This document shows positions 1 through 12,500 of a stretch of DNA of 64,000 nucleotides, piece by piece. Positions within the stretch are counted from its first letter, which is position 1, and each line of letters begins with the position of its first letter. A program made the position numbers and the translations under genes. The notes under the pieces are model-generated. The model ran no database searches and was not told where the DNA came from. It saw only the letters and a list, made by a program, of their open reading frames with translations. Origin of the DNA: Silurus meridionalis (lineage: Eukaryota > Chordata > Actinopteri > Siluriformes > Siluridae); contig NC_060892.1 in assembly GCF_014805685.1 (NCBI RefSeq), positions 5,878,490 to 5,942,489 on the forward strand. The letters are read 5' to 3'.

Positions 1-625
1 ATATTACAGTTCCTGAAAATGGATGAACAACTAGGAACAAACGAACAGTACAGTAAAAGTGTGAATCCCGTCCGGTTTCGATATATCAATAAAATCAATC
101 GGTATAAATCAAATATGTAATCAAATACAGCCAACCCCCAATAATTCACGGGTTCTCATTTGAAACCTAACTAACAGCAAGTTATTATTTTAAAATTAAC
201 GGGAATTCGTAGCGGGACCGAATGTTCAGGAACGTTAGGAATAACAATTTAAACTGTGTTTTTACTAACAAATTTCATAAAAAATGTTAAAACACATTAT
301 TATATTAGAGTGACAAATGATGTATCTGGAAAAAAAAGGAAAAAACTAAAGAAAAAGGGGTGCATCTGAAATTCTGGGAATTCTGGGAACGTAACACCCG
401 CGAGTTCCGGAGGACCACTGACTCGTCATTCTCATGTCAACGATTTGCTCATTGACACAAATATTACTTTTGAGAGATCACCTAAGGATTTTAAGTAGTA
501 CAGACTTTTGCAAGAACTCTAATGTGTGGTTCTGTTTGTACAAATTGTTTTGAGAAATGCACTTACTGGTTGGCAAAGGATGAATCGAGAAACGCTCCAA
601 AGCAACTGAGGAAAAACTGCAACAT
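1..625. repeat. Dispersed repeat, copy A
   Basis: The stretch shares long recognisable blocks with 14030-14540 in the same orientation. Examples are the block at 17-60 matching 14053-14095, and the block at 450-620 matching 14351-14535. No open frame or terminal inverted repeat was seen. It may be an unclassified mobile element or an old duplicated segment. The left end is cut by the window edge. Confidence 0.55.
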
Positions 626-699
626 GATTGATATTGAGCTAAATGTTATGTTTTGCTTCGTCCAATTTATTGAGTCTTATTGATGCTTCTCTTTTTCAG

Positions 700-855
700 G
701 TCACACTGATCCCCACTTTTGATTCGCTAACAATGCACGACTGGTACCAAGAGACGCACGAAAGGCAAAAAGAGCTAGCGATAACAGTGTTGGGAAGCAA
801 CAGTACCGTGGCCATGCAGGATGAAACGTTCCCTGCTTGCAAAGTGGAATTTTGA
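700..855 (+). CDS. Candidate 3'-terminal coding exon of an unidentified gene
   Basis: A strong pyrimidine-rich acceptor (TTCTCTTTTTCAG) ends at 699. It is followed in frame by 51 codons and a TGA stop. The translation begins VTLIPTFDSLTMHDWYQETH and ends CKVEF. Its composition is balanced, with no simple repeats, and looks like real protein rather than transposon debris. I do not recognise the family. The upstream exons would lie before the window, and copy A of the dispersed repeat would be in the intron. The nearest AATAAA is about 820 bp downstream near 1671, so the 3' end is uncertain. It could instead be a chance open frame after a pyrimidine tract. Confidence 0.35.
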   Translation, partial: VTLIPTFDSLTMHDWYQETHERQKELAITVLGSNSTVAMQDETFPACKVEF

Positions 856-1903
856 ATGGAAAGTGGGAAAAAAGAAATAACTCCTGTTTGAGTGATTCGA
901 GCACTTAGGCCAAGAGAGAAATTTTGGCTCAGAGCTTGGGAGCGTTTGTGTAACAGCTCAGATACGTGTTAACCTTTAAGGAAAAGCTTTAAGCGTTAGC
1001 TAAAAAAAAATACTGTGAATCTCCATTAATGAAGATTTACAGGAAGTAATAGAATATTATAATTGTGTGAACAAATTTTTTCCTTTTGTATTGGTAAAAT
1101 ATTGGTTTTACCAGTTCCCAAGCTGTATAGACTTTATAGATCCTGATAAGATCGAGTTTCTTTTATCCCATTCCTACAGTCTGTTGTTGTCTGTTGCTTG
1201 GTTGCACAGTTTGGATTTTTAGCACAAACAGGGAAACACAAAACACAGAGGACTTTGTGATGGACAGAAAAGTTGTTCGACGGTCATCGTCCTGGTCCCA
1301 CAGGGTTCTTTTTATTGTCTCTAAATCGCAAAAGTGTCGCTTTGGTTGTTCGTATATAATCAAGCACATCCCTGGTTTTCCTTCTGTACAGCCGAGATCA
1401 CGACTGCATGTCCGAACAGTTTGATGTCAGTATTTGTTTCATTTTCACGCTTGCAGTTGATGGTGATCCTGCACCACTCACAAGCACAAGTGTTTTCTAA
1501 CTAATTGTTTACTGCAGCCGTTGGATTTACTCTGCGTTCGAATGAAGCTTAAAAAAAACAAAAACAAAAAACAAAACCGGAAAAACCAAAGAACCCACCC
1601 CCCCAAAACTTGGATTTTCAACTTGAAAATTTGGGTTTGGTCTCCTCAACTCTACGTCAATGCTTATACAAATAAAACATTTCTTATAGCTAGATTTATT
1701 GATGTAGCTGGCTAGATTGTTGTTTACAAAATACATATAAAACAAAATTACGCATTTATTCCTTTAGTGACTCAAATGCTTCTGAGGACAGACTTCTAAT
1801 TTTAAGTTAAGTCGAACGCAGCATTAGTGTAGTCCAGGGCTACATTTGATCTAGTAACGGTACACCGTGTGTCAATAGGTTTTTTGTTTGTTGGTTTGTT
1901 CAG

Positions 1904-1936
<33 letters not shown>

Positions 1937-2830
1937 TTTTACACAATCATGTATATTCTTAATTTTACGATTTAGAAACATTTGGCGTGTTTTGATTGGT
2001 AAATGAGACACTAACCCAATGTATCTGGTTCCTGGATCAAAATGTTTTTTTTTCTTCATAAATAAAATGCACCAGATCAACACCACTTTATCTTCTGCTC
2101 GAGACATGCTGTAAGTTTGATTGAACTGCAAAGATCTGTGAGATGGTGAGTGCCATGGCATGGATGATGGTATTAGTATGATCATTGAACCTTTCCAAGC
2201 TGATCTGTTTGAACAGAATGTACAGATGTCGAGGAGACCTGAACGCATGGCCCAGTGCACCACAATCAGCAGGTTGCCGTGGAAATAGAAAACGGAAGAA
2301 GTTAAAACCAAAACTCAAAATGTCATTATACAGTCAATGTTCTTTCACACTAGGGTTTATCAGGGGGCTAATTGTTACAATTTAGGGTAGATTTTATCCA
2401 TAATTCAGAAAAAAGCAATTAACTAGGAATAAATTGCCTTAAAAAAATACAATACTACAATTTTGCAGTTGATCCAAAACTCATTTTGGGAATTGAACTC
2501 ATTCCTTTAATCAGTGGAGGATTTTTCTGTTCCCGCATTGAGGAAATGGAGCATGTTGTAAAAGAACACTGTATGTCTCTCTGATTAAGTGATGGTTACT
2601 GGAGAAGTGTGGATGTGGTTTTGTTGAGCATTTTCATTTGTGTACTTTTTTTTTTTCCAGCGTTTGTTCCTTCCACAAGCCTTAAACACTATCATATCCA
2701 AGTTGGCTAAACAAATCATATGCTTCAGATACATGATTTGCATACTTGCAAACCCGGGTTATGTGTGAGTGAAAATCCATTTGCATTAAAACAGTCTGCA
2801 CTATTTTATCTTGTTTGTGCTCTTCTTTCT

Positions 2831-2919
<89 letters not shown>

Positions 2920-3009
2920 GTGTGTGTGTGTTTATATGTGTGTGTATGTGCGTATGTAATTTATAATGATGTGTCAGGAACATAAGAGAGCTGTGCATAA
3001 AGAAATGCC
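856..3009. other. Non-coding region with microsatellites
   Basis: No exon or recognisable gene is seen. A (GTT)n run lies at 1903-1934. A compound (TA)n(TG)n(TA)n(TG)n microsatellite lies at about 2835-2957. The segment at about 2070-2320 looks like transposon debris on the minus strand, but it could not be assigned to a family. Confidence 0.6.
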
Positions 3010-4020
3010 TGATAATCTCACTGAACTACTGATGGGTCGTTCATGAAAGTCCCAGACGGTGTGTTTCACCTGCCTGTCTAAAAGTCTGTGTTGGTAAACT
3101 TGTCCTCATCTTCACTCAGATCTTCGAAAGATTACTGGAGCTGTGTGTAGTTCCCTGTTGCTTCAAACGCTCCACTAACAACTCAGTCCCCAAAAACCCC
3201 CAAATCACTGGTCTTGATGAATATATTCTGTGATCGTAAAGTCGTTGGAAAGACTGGTCCTGTCCTACCTGAATGACATCACTGGACCTTTGCTGGATCA
3301 TCTTCAGTTTGCCTACAGAGCAAACAGGTCTGCAGATGATCAGCATGGGACTGCATTATATTCAGCAACATCTTGATAGATCAGGGACCATCATTCCTGA
3401 CCCAGATCTCTGTGCCTACCCCAATCTATCAGTGGATCACCATCTTCTTGACAGACAAGCAGCAGACAATGAGGCTGGGCAAACTTAAATCCAGGTCTCT
3501 TACTATTAGCACTGGTGCTCTCCAGAGAGGCGTTCTCTCTGCACTGCTCTGCTCTCTGTACACAAAAATGACTGCCCCTTTAAAAAAAAAAAAAAAAACC
3601 TGTGTCAAGCTCCAGAAGTGTGCGGATGACACTGCAGTCATTGTCCTCATCCAGGATGGAGACGAGTCTCCCTACAGACAGGAGGTTAAAGAGCTGGCTG
3701 TCTGGTGCAATCACAACGACCTCGAGCTCAACATGCTCAAAACAGTGGAGAAAATTTTGGATTTCTAGAGAAACCCCCCCCACACACACACACTCACCAT
3801 TATAAACAGCACCTTAACAAGTTTCTGGGTGCCACAATCTCTCTGGACCTGAAGTGTAATACAGTATACTATAAAATAATATTGACTCTATTGCTAAAAA
3901 GGCCAAGCAGAGATTGTCCAAATGAGACATCAGGAGGCTACAGCGGACAGTCAGGACTGCTGAGAGGATTATTGGTGCCCAACCTCCAAGATCTTCTCTC
4001 CTCCAGTGTCTCAAAGTGTG
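3010..4020 (+). mobile_element. Non-LTR retrotransposon reverse transcriptase fragment (L2/CR1/Rex1-like)
   Basis: Reading across frames gives reverse-transcriptase landmarks in order: a stretch around 3240-3300 (SYLNDI, then LLDHLQFAYRAN-like), GLHYIQQHLD near 3350, a WITIFLTD block near 3430, STGALQRGVLSALL near 3510-3550, and the catalytic-type CADDTAV near 3620. These are followed by GDESPYRQEVKELAVWC and by a C-terminal RTAERIIGAQ-like block at 3950-3980. The frame is broken repeatedly, so this is a dead, truncated copy. Related pieces occur at 30040-30180 (+) and 61190-61350 (-). The exact clade cannot be fixed by eye. Confidence 0.8.
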
Positions 4021-4763
4021 ATTCCTTTACTTTTTTTACTTGTATGTGTATGTAGATGTGTTGGGGGAGCTGCTAATTGAAAATATCACATTTTATTTTA
4101 TTTCTGATCAAAGAAACGAAATGAACTAAATGACTTAATTTAGTATAATCAAATAAACTAATTAAAGTAAAAAAATATATATAAAAATTTAATGTCCTGA
4201 TATGTAAAACTACAGAATTCAAAGAGGGTTTATTTTCATATTCACATCACTGACTGTTGTAAATAGTTTAGTTGGATAAAGAACAGAGATCCAGCTGTTG
4301 CATGAACAGCTTTAATCCAGACACACTTTACTGATGTTGGACTTCAAAAAGCATTCAGTTACTTAGTTGACTTCAGCACAAATTGTGGTTTGAAGTATTG
4401 GCTCCCTCTGCTGGACAAAACTAGATGTAGCGGTGAGCGTTTTGTGCCCTTCTCCTTTTTGAGTCCACATCTTTATATTAAACTCGTGCCCATAACTTTG
4501 TAAGTAATGTTCGGTTCGAACAGTGTTTCACAGCCACCTGGTCCTAGATACCACCGGTGTTATACTGTTTCCCTGCTTGAACAAACTTTCAATCATTTAG
4601 AAAGTGTTTGTTGATTAGTTTTAAAGCTGACTGAACTAATAAAGTGGACAGAACTCTATAGTGTTGTTAAAAATATACAATAATAAGTGATTAAGGTATT
4701 ATTTGTGTAGCCTTCTAGGCACTATTAGCTTTGAACACCATTGAATATTCAATGTACTAAAAG
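4021..4763. other. No gene seen
   Basis: AT-rich intergenic DNA, possibly containing an old unclassified repeat. No coding exon, RNA gene or clear terminal repeat was recognised. Confidence 0.5.
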
Positions 4764-4975
4764 CGACGGTTAAAGACCTACCTCTTCCTGAAACACTTAA
4801 ATTAGCACTTTCCAAGTTTGCTTTGTAGAATTAAAGAGTTATATTTATATTAAGTTTGTAATCTTGTGTACCAGTGTAGATTTATTCATTGCTAGAGACT
4901 CAAAGCACTTTTGTACGTCGCTCTGGATAAGGGCATCTGCTAAATGCCACAAATGTAAATGTAAATGTACAACAC
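4764..4975 (+). mobile_element. LINE 3' end with (TGTAAA)n tail
   Basis: A short coding tail reads RRLKTYLFLKHLN then stop, typical of the C-terminus of fish L2-like ORF2. It is followed by a 3' tail containing the block GTCGCTCTGGATAAGGGC and terminal TGTAAA repeats. The same tail block ends the SINEs elsewhere in this window, for example at 55205-55245 and 61850-61920, which fits SINEs that borrow a LINE tail. Confidence 0.6.
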
Positions 4976-4976
4976 A

Positions 4977-7900
4977 CTACAAATCAAACCTCTGGGGAGG
5001 TTTCCTACATCTCACAGGGTAACGTCTTTGCGAACCCCGGTGCGGTTCAGGTGTAACTAGAATCGTCACATCTGGTTTATCATTGTGCGGTTCAGAATCG
5101 TTCATGGTATCCGAGGTAAGAGGGACAGTCTCAACAGCATCATTGACCTTGCTATTTAAATCAGGGACATCGTCAGATGAATCAGGAACAGATAACAGTA
5201 AGGATTTTGCCTGACGATCCACCAGCTGATCTGCATGACATCTCCATGTGTTGTCACCAACCTCTACTGTGTACATCAAGGGACCAGTTCTAGTGGCGAT
5301 GGTACCTGGCTGTCATTTTTCCAGTCTGTAGTCACATGCTAAGACTGCTTGTCCTACTTGGAAGTTTCTTGCTTGTCTATCGTTCATGTTTGTTTTCCAC
5401 ATCTCATCGAACATCAGGTTTGATGAGATCCAAGCGAGATCTTAAATTCCTCTTCAAGAACATCATCGCTGGTGTTTGACCAGTCGTGGAGTGGGTTGCA
5501 TTTCTGTACATGAAAAGGAAGTTGTCTATTTTGTTTTGGAGCGAGATGGTGTCATTGTCCATTGCATTTATTGCTTTCTTGAAGGTTTGTACAAACCTTT
5601 CTGCCAAGCCATTAGCCATTAGTGGCAGGATGGTATGGTGCGGAAGTAATGTGCTTGACTCCGTTCAGCTTCATGAATTTCTGAAACTTGTCTGAGATGA
5701 ACTGTCGTCCATTATCCGTGCATATCTGTTCTGGCAGCCCGTTTCTGGAGAATATTGCTCTTAGCACAGAAACAGTCTTTTCGGATGTGGTCGTCTTTAT
5801 TAGAACAACTTCAGGCCACTAAGAATGCGCGTCCACGGCGATCAAGAACATGGAGTCCTTGAATGGCCCAGCAAAGTCGACATGCACTCTTTGCAACGGT
5901 GTTGACGGCCGTTCCCAGGGATGCAAAGGAACTAATGGTGGAGAGTTCTGGGTCCTATGACATCCTGGACAAGCCTTTGCCAGATCCTCAATCTGCTTGC
6001 TGATTCCCGGCCACCACATGTAACTGCGAGCAAGGTTTTTCATTTTTACACTGCCCAAATGTCCTTCATGCAGTGTGTCCAACATCTTACTGCCAATTTG
6101 GTAAGCCACACATTAGAGTTCCTTGACACGCAGAAAGCTGTTCTTTCCTTGCTGTGAATGCCGGATACAGTGAGTTCCCTTGTGTCGGCCACCCACGTAC
6201 TGTAATATCATAAACCTTAGACAACGTCGGGTCATTTCGGGTTTCTCTCTGAATAGTGGCATTTGTCACAGGAAACGGAGGGTTTAAAACACGTCAGCTG
6301 GATTCATCGCCTTTGACTCTTCTGTCAACTTCAGTGGAAGACGCAACAAGCCATCCGTGTTACCGTGTAGTTTGGTGCCTTTGTACTCGATATCATATTG
6401 GTGAGCACGCAAGAAGAGTGACCAACGCTGCAGCCGTGCTGAGGCCATCGCTGGGACACCCTTCCGAGCGTTGAAGATCGAGACCAAGGGCTGATGATCT
6501 GTGATCAGGGTAAACCGTTGACAATACAGATAATAGTGGAATTTTTTTACACCCCACACGAGACTAAGTGCTTCACAGTCTATTTGTGCATAGTTACGTT
6601 CCGCTGTTGTTAGTGATCTAGATGTGATCTTTTTTAGTGCCATCTGAAAACTTGTGTGACAGCACTGCGCCAATTCCATATGGTGATGCATCGCATGACA
6701 GTCTGATTGACTTAGATGGATTGAAGTGTGTCAGCACTATATCAGAAGTTATGAGCCTTTTGGTCTTTTGGAAAGCTTTTTACAGCCGTCTGACCATTTC
6801 CACTGTGTCCTTGATTCAAAGGATGTAGAACAGTGGAGAGGTTTGAAGAAGTTTGTGGTAATAGTTCACAAGTCCGAGATATGACTGGAGCTAAGACACG
6901 TTTCGTGGGTGTGGTGCATTTAGCACAGCTTCAATTTTGTCTTGTGACTTGTGTAGACCATCTTTGACCACAGTAAGAAATCCAAGACTTAAAGACTTTG
7001 TTGTTTTTAGTCCACACAATCTCATCAGCACCTGTTGCAAGTTTCGGAGGTAATCTGTATCATCCTTCCTCATTACAATGATATCGTCCAGGTAACACTG
7101 CATTCCTGGGATACCCTGCAACACCTGGTCCATCGTTCTCTGCCACAAAGCAGGGGCAGAGGCAATTAAAAAAACAAGACGGTTGTACTGATAGAGCCCT
7201 TTATGTGTGTTGATGGTCAAGAATTTCTTGGATTTCTCATTCATCTCCATTTGGAGGTAAGCTTGAGCCAGGTCAATTTTTGAGAAGTGTTCTCCACCGG
7301 ACAAGGATGCAAAAATGTCTTCAATGCGTGGCAGGGGATACTGTACTGCATGAAGCGCTGGATTAATGGTCACTTTAAAATCCCTGCAAATACACACATC
7401 TCCTGCTTTCCCTTTTTGATCACTGGAACTATGGGTGTTGCCCATTCACTCCATTCAACCTTTGTCAGAATTTCCATTTTTTCAAATTATCCAGCTCTGC
7501 CTCCACCATGGGAGGAATTGCGTACTAGACTGGGCGAGCTTAAAAGAATTTTGGAGAAGTGTCTTCTTCCAACTCCAGATTCGCTTATTATAAGTGTTAT
7601 ATATAAGTGTTCCTATTCCTTTCCAAAACACAGGTTCTGCATTTTCTATGATTTGCACTAGGGTATTTTGTGTCTCTTTGTTTGTGACTTGCTTGTTTGT
7701 GACTAGTTTTTTTATAGCGAACAATTCAGGCCCTCTGTTTTCCAACACATACAAGTACAATTGCTGCTGATTTCCTTTGTACTTCACAATTACTGGTAAT
7801 TTCCCTATTAGAGACACTTTTTCACCAGTATAGGTCTTTAATATCACTGATGTGCTTTGCAGTGATATTTTTGAGAACAGTCGCTGGTAATCAGCTGCTG

Positions 7901-8390
7901 AGATGACCGATAAGGCCGATCTATTGTCTAACTCCATTTTGAATTTGACTCATGACAACTCCAGTGTAAGCCAAATAACTCTTCGGTCTGTCTCCATTTT
8001 CAGTTACTTGATATACAGTGGCGGATTTACGTTTCACCTTGTGTGTTCTGTCTTTTTGTATCCTCTGTTTGTCCATTTTGCATACACGTTCGATGTGCCC
8101 CTTTTTATGGCATTTCCTGCACTCTTTAAACCAGCAGTCATTCGCATCATGAGACATTTATCCGCAGTGATTTCTGTTTTCTTTCCAATTTCCCTGAGAG
8201 TTTATTTGTTGCACATTCCATTGTTTTTTGATGCATCTTTTGCTGCAGTCTTTATGGATATTGCTATGTTCAGTGCACAATTGAGTGTCAAGTCTTTTTC
8301 TGTCAACAGTCTTTTTTGTGTGCTTTCATTGTGCATTCCACACACAAGCCTGTCTCTTAATGCATCTGCCAGTCCAGCTTCAAATTGACA
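4977..8390 (-). mobile_element. Degenerate Gypsy-type LTR retrotransposon internal region (gag-pol remnant)
   Basis: On the minus strand, domains appear in the Metaviridae order. A gag C-terminus and CCHC zinc knuckle (CRKCHKKGHIERVC) lie near 8080-8140. A protease follows at about 7937-7700. The reverse transcriptase lies at about 7440-6890, with FSKIDLAQAY and the catalytic CYLDDIIV. RNase H lies at about 6690-6290 (LITDHQPLVSIF), and the integrase zinc finger at about 6080-5960 (LHEGHLG, then CPGCH). The integrase core begins VDFAGPF near 5890 and continues with GLAERFVQTF near 5600. A C-terminal tail ending RYPVRCRKPPQRFDL stops at 4977. The frame is split into several pieces by stops and shifts. 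The protease active site reads DNR where DTG is expected. No flanking LTRs were found. This is an old inactive copy; only domain identity is inferred. Confidence 0.88.
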
Positions 8391-9180
8391 ATGTTCTGAC
8401 TATCGACGTATCTCAGCTATATATATTCAGAAATTATATTCAGAAATAGTATACAACTACTAATACAGCACTACATGAGTCACCACTAGAGGGCAGGCTT
8501 ATCACATAATGCTGATACCCAATACTACATACATTACAGCACATGTGTATAATACAGCACGAGTTAGTCCAATATAGATTGGAGCTATGGGATGGTGTTA
8601 AGAATCATTGTGGCTGCCAGGAAAAACTATTTTGGAGACTGATACTCCTGGTTTTGATCTGCCTGCCAAAGGATGGAGTCTGAACAGACTGTATGCAGGG
8701 TGTATGGGGGTCCCCCTCTACATTTCTCGTAGCTTGGTTCCTCACATGGAGGGCAGGTTTGTCACGAAAGTGATACCTGCTTTCTCATGCAAACATATTG
8801 TAAGCTCACAGATACTCACAACTGACTAGTATCAGAGAGAAAAAATGACTAGTTTCAAGGTAAATGCATTTAATTTGCACTGTTTAAAAATGAGATTTTG
8901 GAATGTTGTGGATTTCAAGTGTTTGTTGATACTATATTGTATCAACAACAGAATATTTTTCTAGAAATTCGTATTTTAGGATTTTAGGAGAAAACTGTAA
9001 TATGACCACAAAAAAGCTTTATGACTGCAATTGCCTTGAACAGTTTTGATGACATTAAATTGTCCATGTGAAAAGATTATAACATCAACAATAATGGAAC
9101 TATTATAAATGGACATTTATAATAAATTCAATTACAATTTTTTTTTTTATTGAATTACTCTCCAATCCCCCAATTTTTAT
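8391..9180. other. Unassigned repeat-like DNA
   Basis: No coding exon seen. The part at 8985-9120 resembles part of the dispersed repeat at 55600-55850, sharing the block ACAATAATGGAACT followed by a near-identical ATGGACATTT context. The rest is unassigned. Confidence 0.45.
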
Positions 9181-9225
9181 TAGGGGCGTGGTTAAGTCAC
9201 TTCATGTGAAGTCACATGGGTTTTG

Positions 9226-9239
9226 AGTTTCAATTTCGT
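9226..9239 (+). promoter_or_regulatory. Interferon-stimulated response element (ISRE) motif
   Basis: The sequence AGTTTCAATTTCGT matches the ISRE consensus AGTTTCNNTTTCNY at every position. It lies 194 bp upstream of the predicted ATG of the ifi44-like gene. A second GAGTTTCGAGTTT, only partly matching, follows at about 9259. ISREs bind ISGF3/IRF factors. The family's known interferon induction makes this site a good candidate for function. Confidence 0.7.
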
Positions 9240-9432
9240 TTCATCAGTCGATCTGTGAGTTTCGAGTTTAAACTATTTTCGTGCTGGATTTTACTGAGGT
9301 CCGAGTTTTATACATTTATAACCATTTCTTTTGTTTAACTCTCTATTGCAGCTCGAGCATTTCCTAAATATTTGAGCTTCTTTTCCATTTTTTAAATCTT
9401 TTTAGAACTGTTGATATACTTAAGAGTTCATC

Positions 9433-9529
9433 ATGGAAGCTGGTTTATTCAACTATCAAGAGCCAAGTTTTACCTTTGGTCAGTCAGGTATGGTTTTATT
9501 GTACACACAGTGCATTTAAAAAATGTATA

Positions 9530-9569
<40 letters not shown>

Positions 9570-12500
9570 CACTCATTATCTTATAATGACAAAATGAAAA
9601 CAGAATTCTGGAAATGTCTCTTCTTCTTCTTCTTCTTCTTCTTTTGGCTACCGACTTTGTCACCAAAATGTCCTACATGCGCTGTTCCTCTAATAAACTA
9701 ATTTCTAATCCTGTCCATCGTCGTCACTCCTAACGAAAATCTCAACATCTTCAGCTCTGCTACCTCCAGCTTCACCTCCAATCTTTTACTCAATGCCACT
9801 GTCTCTAATCCATACAACATCACAGGTCTCACCACAGTCCTATAAACTTTCCCTTTCACTCTCACAGATACTCTTTTATCACAATTCTGGAAATGTCTGT
9901 TAAATATCTGAATAAAAGAAGATAAGAAATAAGCTCTGGTGCCTCCCATTTCTCTTGATCGTTGCTGAGATGTTTTTTACACCTTGATTATGGTGTAAAA
10001 TGATTTGGAAAGACACACACCGCTCTATAGAAGGCCTCACAGCTGACAATTCATATCAGAGCAAAAACCAATTCATGAGGTCATTGAAACTGCCTGCAGA
10101 GTTCAGAGGAATTGCACTGGAATTGGTGCAAAACTGTCAAATAGAAGAAGTGCGGCACCAACAGGACTCTTCCAAGACCCTGATGGCTGACTGAGCTCTG
10201 GAGATCCTGTGTGGATATGGGACAAAGTTCCAGAAGGACATCCCTCACTGCAGCCCTCCACTGATCTGGGCTTTATGGCAGAGTGGCTAGACGGAAATCT
10301 CTCCTCAGTGCAAAACCCATGAAGTGGGCGCTTGCAGTTTCCCAACATGCACATGAAGGACTCTCAGACTGTGTGGAACAAGATTCTTAGGTCTGATGAA
10401 ACCAAGATTGAACTGTTTGGCCACAATTATAAACATTATATCTGGAAAAAAAAATTAGGCACCATTCATCACCTGCCCAAAACCAAATCCAAATAGTGGA
10501 TTATGGTGGATTGATTTTGCTTTGTGTTTACATATTTAGGTTTAATATATTCATAATAAATTATATTTGAATTATTTTGTCCACCCCAGTGTGAAATCTT
10601 AAATGGTATGTTCATCTTTCAACCTGTTTTGTGTGTACATTGATACTTATCAATAAACAGATCCTACAAAAGTAAAGAAGGACAACGAGAAGAACAGAAG
10701 ACTTTTCAATGTTGTAAAGCCAGCAGATGAAAGTCCTCGGGAAGAAAATAAAGGCAGGAAGGGGCCTGTAGGTAAGAAATATACTGATTAAACACAAATT
10801 AATTGAAATAATCATATTAAAATTATGAACCCATCATTTTGTTTTCCTCTCTAGCAGTCTTAATATTTCTAAAGAATTTTTGATGTAAATTGTACAATAA
10901 AAAAAAGAGTCGATTTCACCATCCTAAAGTTCATACTTAACATGTACATGTATCTGTTTATATTTGTTCAATTTTATGAAATGGACAAGAAGCAATTTTA
11001 ATTTTGCTCTCACTTACTGTACATAATAACAGCTATAAACAGAAAAAAAAGCTGCATGAAGGAAAACAGAAACTAACATGATTCATGATTTATTTACTAA
11101 ATGTCTAAACGTCTTATTAGTAGCGCCACGCCTTAAACACTTACCCGCCTTTGTTGGTGTATGTCGGTGTAATTATAAATATTAAGAGGTAACAAATAAA
11201 AAAAACTAGTAATTGTTGGCAAAATACTGTCCTTTACTTTATCTCTAATTTAAAGTTGATTATTTCCTATAACACCATGTCCTGCAGGACATTGCATATC
11301 ATTGTTTGTCCCTTACATATTGTATTACCTACTTGATTTACAGATATATTTCCGAATTTACATCTACTCGAGACTCCATGGAGATCAGTGAACTGGACCT
11401 CAGAGTCAGTATTCCAGCAACTCTACTCTGTACTTGTGTGAAATACAGTATCTGCATTCTCAGAGTGTTTAAATCTTATTGTGTGCTGTATACAAAGGTC
11501 CAGAGGGGAACTGATGGAGAAGGTTGAGTCATACAAACCGGCCGGTGGGGCTGTGTCCCGGGCCAGAGTCCTGTTTCTGGGTCCCGTTGGTGCAGGAAAG
11601 TCCAGTTTCATTAGTTCTGTGCAGTCAATCTTTTCCGGGCGCGTCCTTAACCGGGCCATGGTGGGTTCTTCGTCTGCAAGCTTCACAAAAAAGGTAAAGG
11701 AGACAAGAAAGAAAGAGACCTGGACATGTGCTTGTTGAATCGAGTTCAGGAATTGGCTGTACCACAGGTTGGGGGTATAATAGATGTCAAAAAGAGAGGA
11801 TTATATAAAAACCTGAGGATATATGTAAGATGCTACAAATTAGACAATACTACAAATTAGCTGTGAAAAGAAAAGAATGATAGTAAATAAGAATAAAATA
11901 GTTTTTCTAAAACAAATAAATGACATAAGTAAGAAGGCAATGAACACATAGGGCTCATTATACCATAATGGTTATGAGGACAGGCTACATATCATAATTA
12001 ATATATATCGAAAGCTTTATCTCTAACCATTACAAAGCCATGATGCTGGAAATCCATTCAGTAGATTCTTCATGTTCACATGGAAAGTATATTGGATGCA
12101 TAAAAATGATTCAAATGTAATGTTCTGTGACGCAGCTCCAGTCCTTCCAGATCAGACAAAGTGGAGAAATACCACTCCCCATGCCACTGGTCCTGTGTGA
12201 TATTATGGGGATTGGAGAAGGAGACTCGACTGGATTGAGCCTTTATGATGCGCTGTGTGTTATCAAAGGACATGTGATAGAGGGACATCAGGTACATCTT
12301 TTAAACCTGTAAAGAATGATTGTGCACTGGGGAGTGATGTTATACAGTAATAAGGGACGCTTTAATAGATAATAGATCATGTAAAAAAAAAATGTCACAC
12401 ATAGATAAGCATTATTTCAAAGTGACAGGAGGCATGGTGTCTTATGAAGGCATGCATTTGTGCATGTAAGTCTTACAGAAGCAAGCATGGACTCTGAGTA

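Noticed and set aside
1802..2311. 169-residue minus-strand open frame
   Set aside because: It includes a poly-glutamine stretch from the (GTT)n microsatellite and transposon-like flanks. No splice sites or family resemblance were seen.
4977..8390. Active retrovirus-like element
   Set aside because: The frame is split by stops and shifts, the protease DTG is altered to DNR, and no LTRs are visible.
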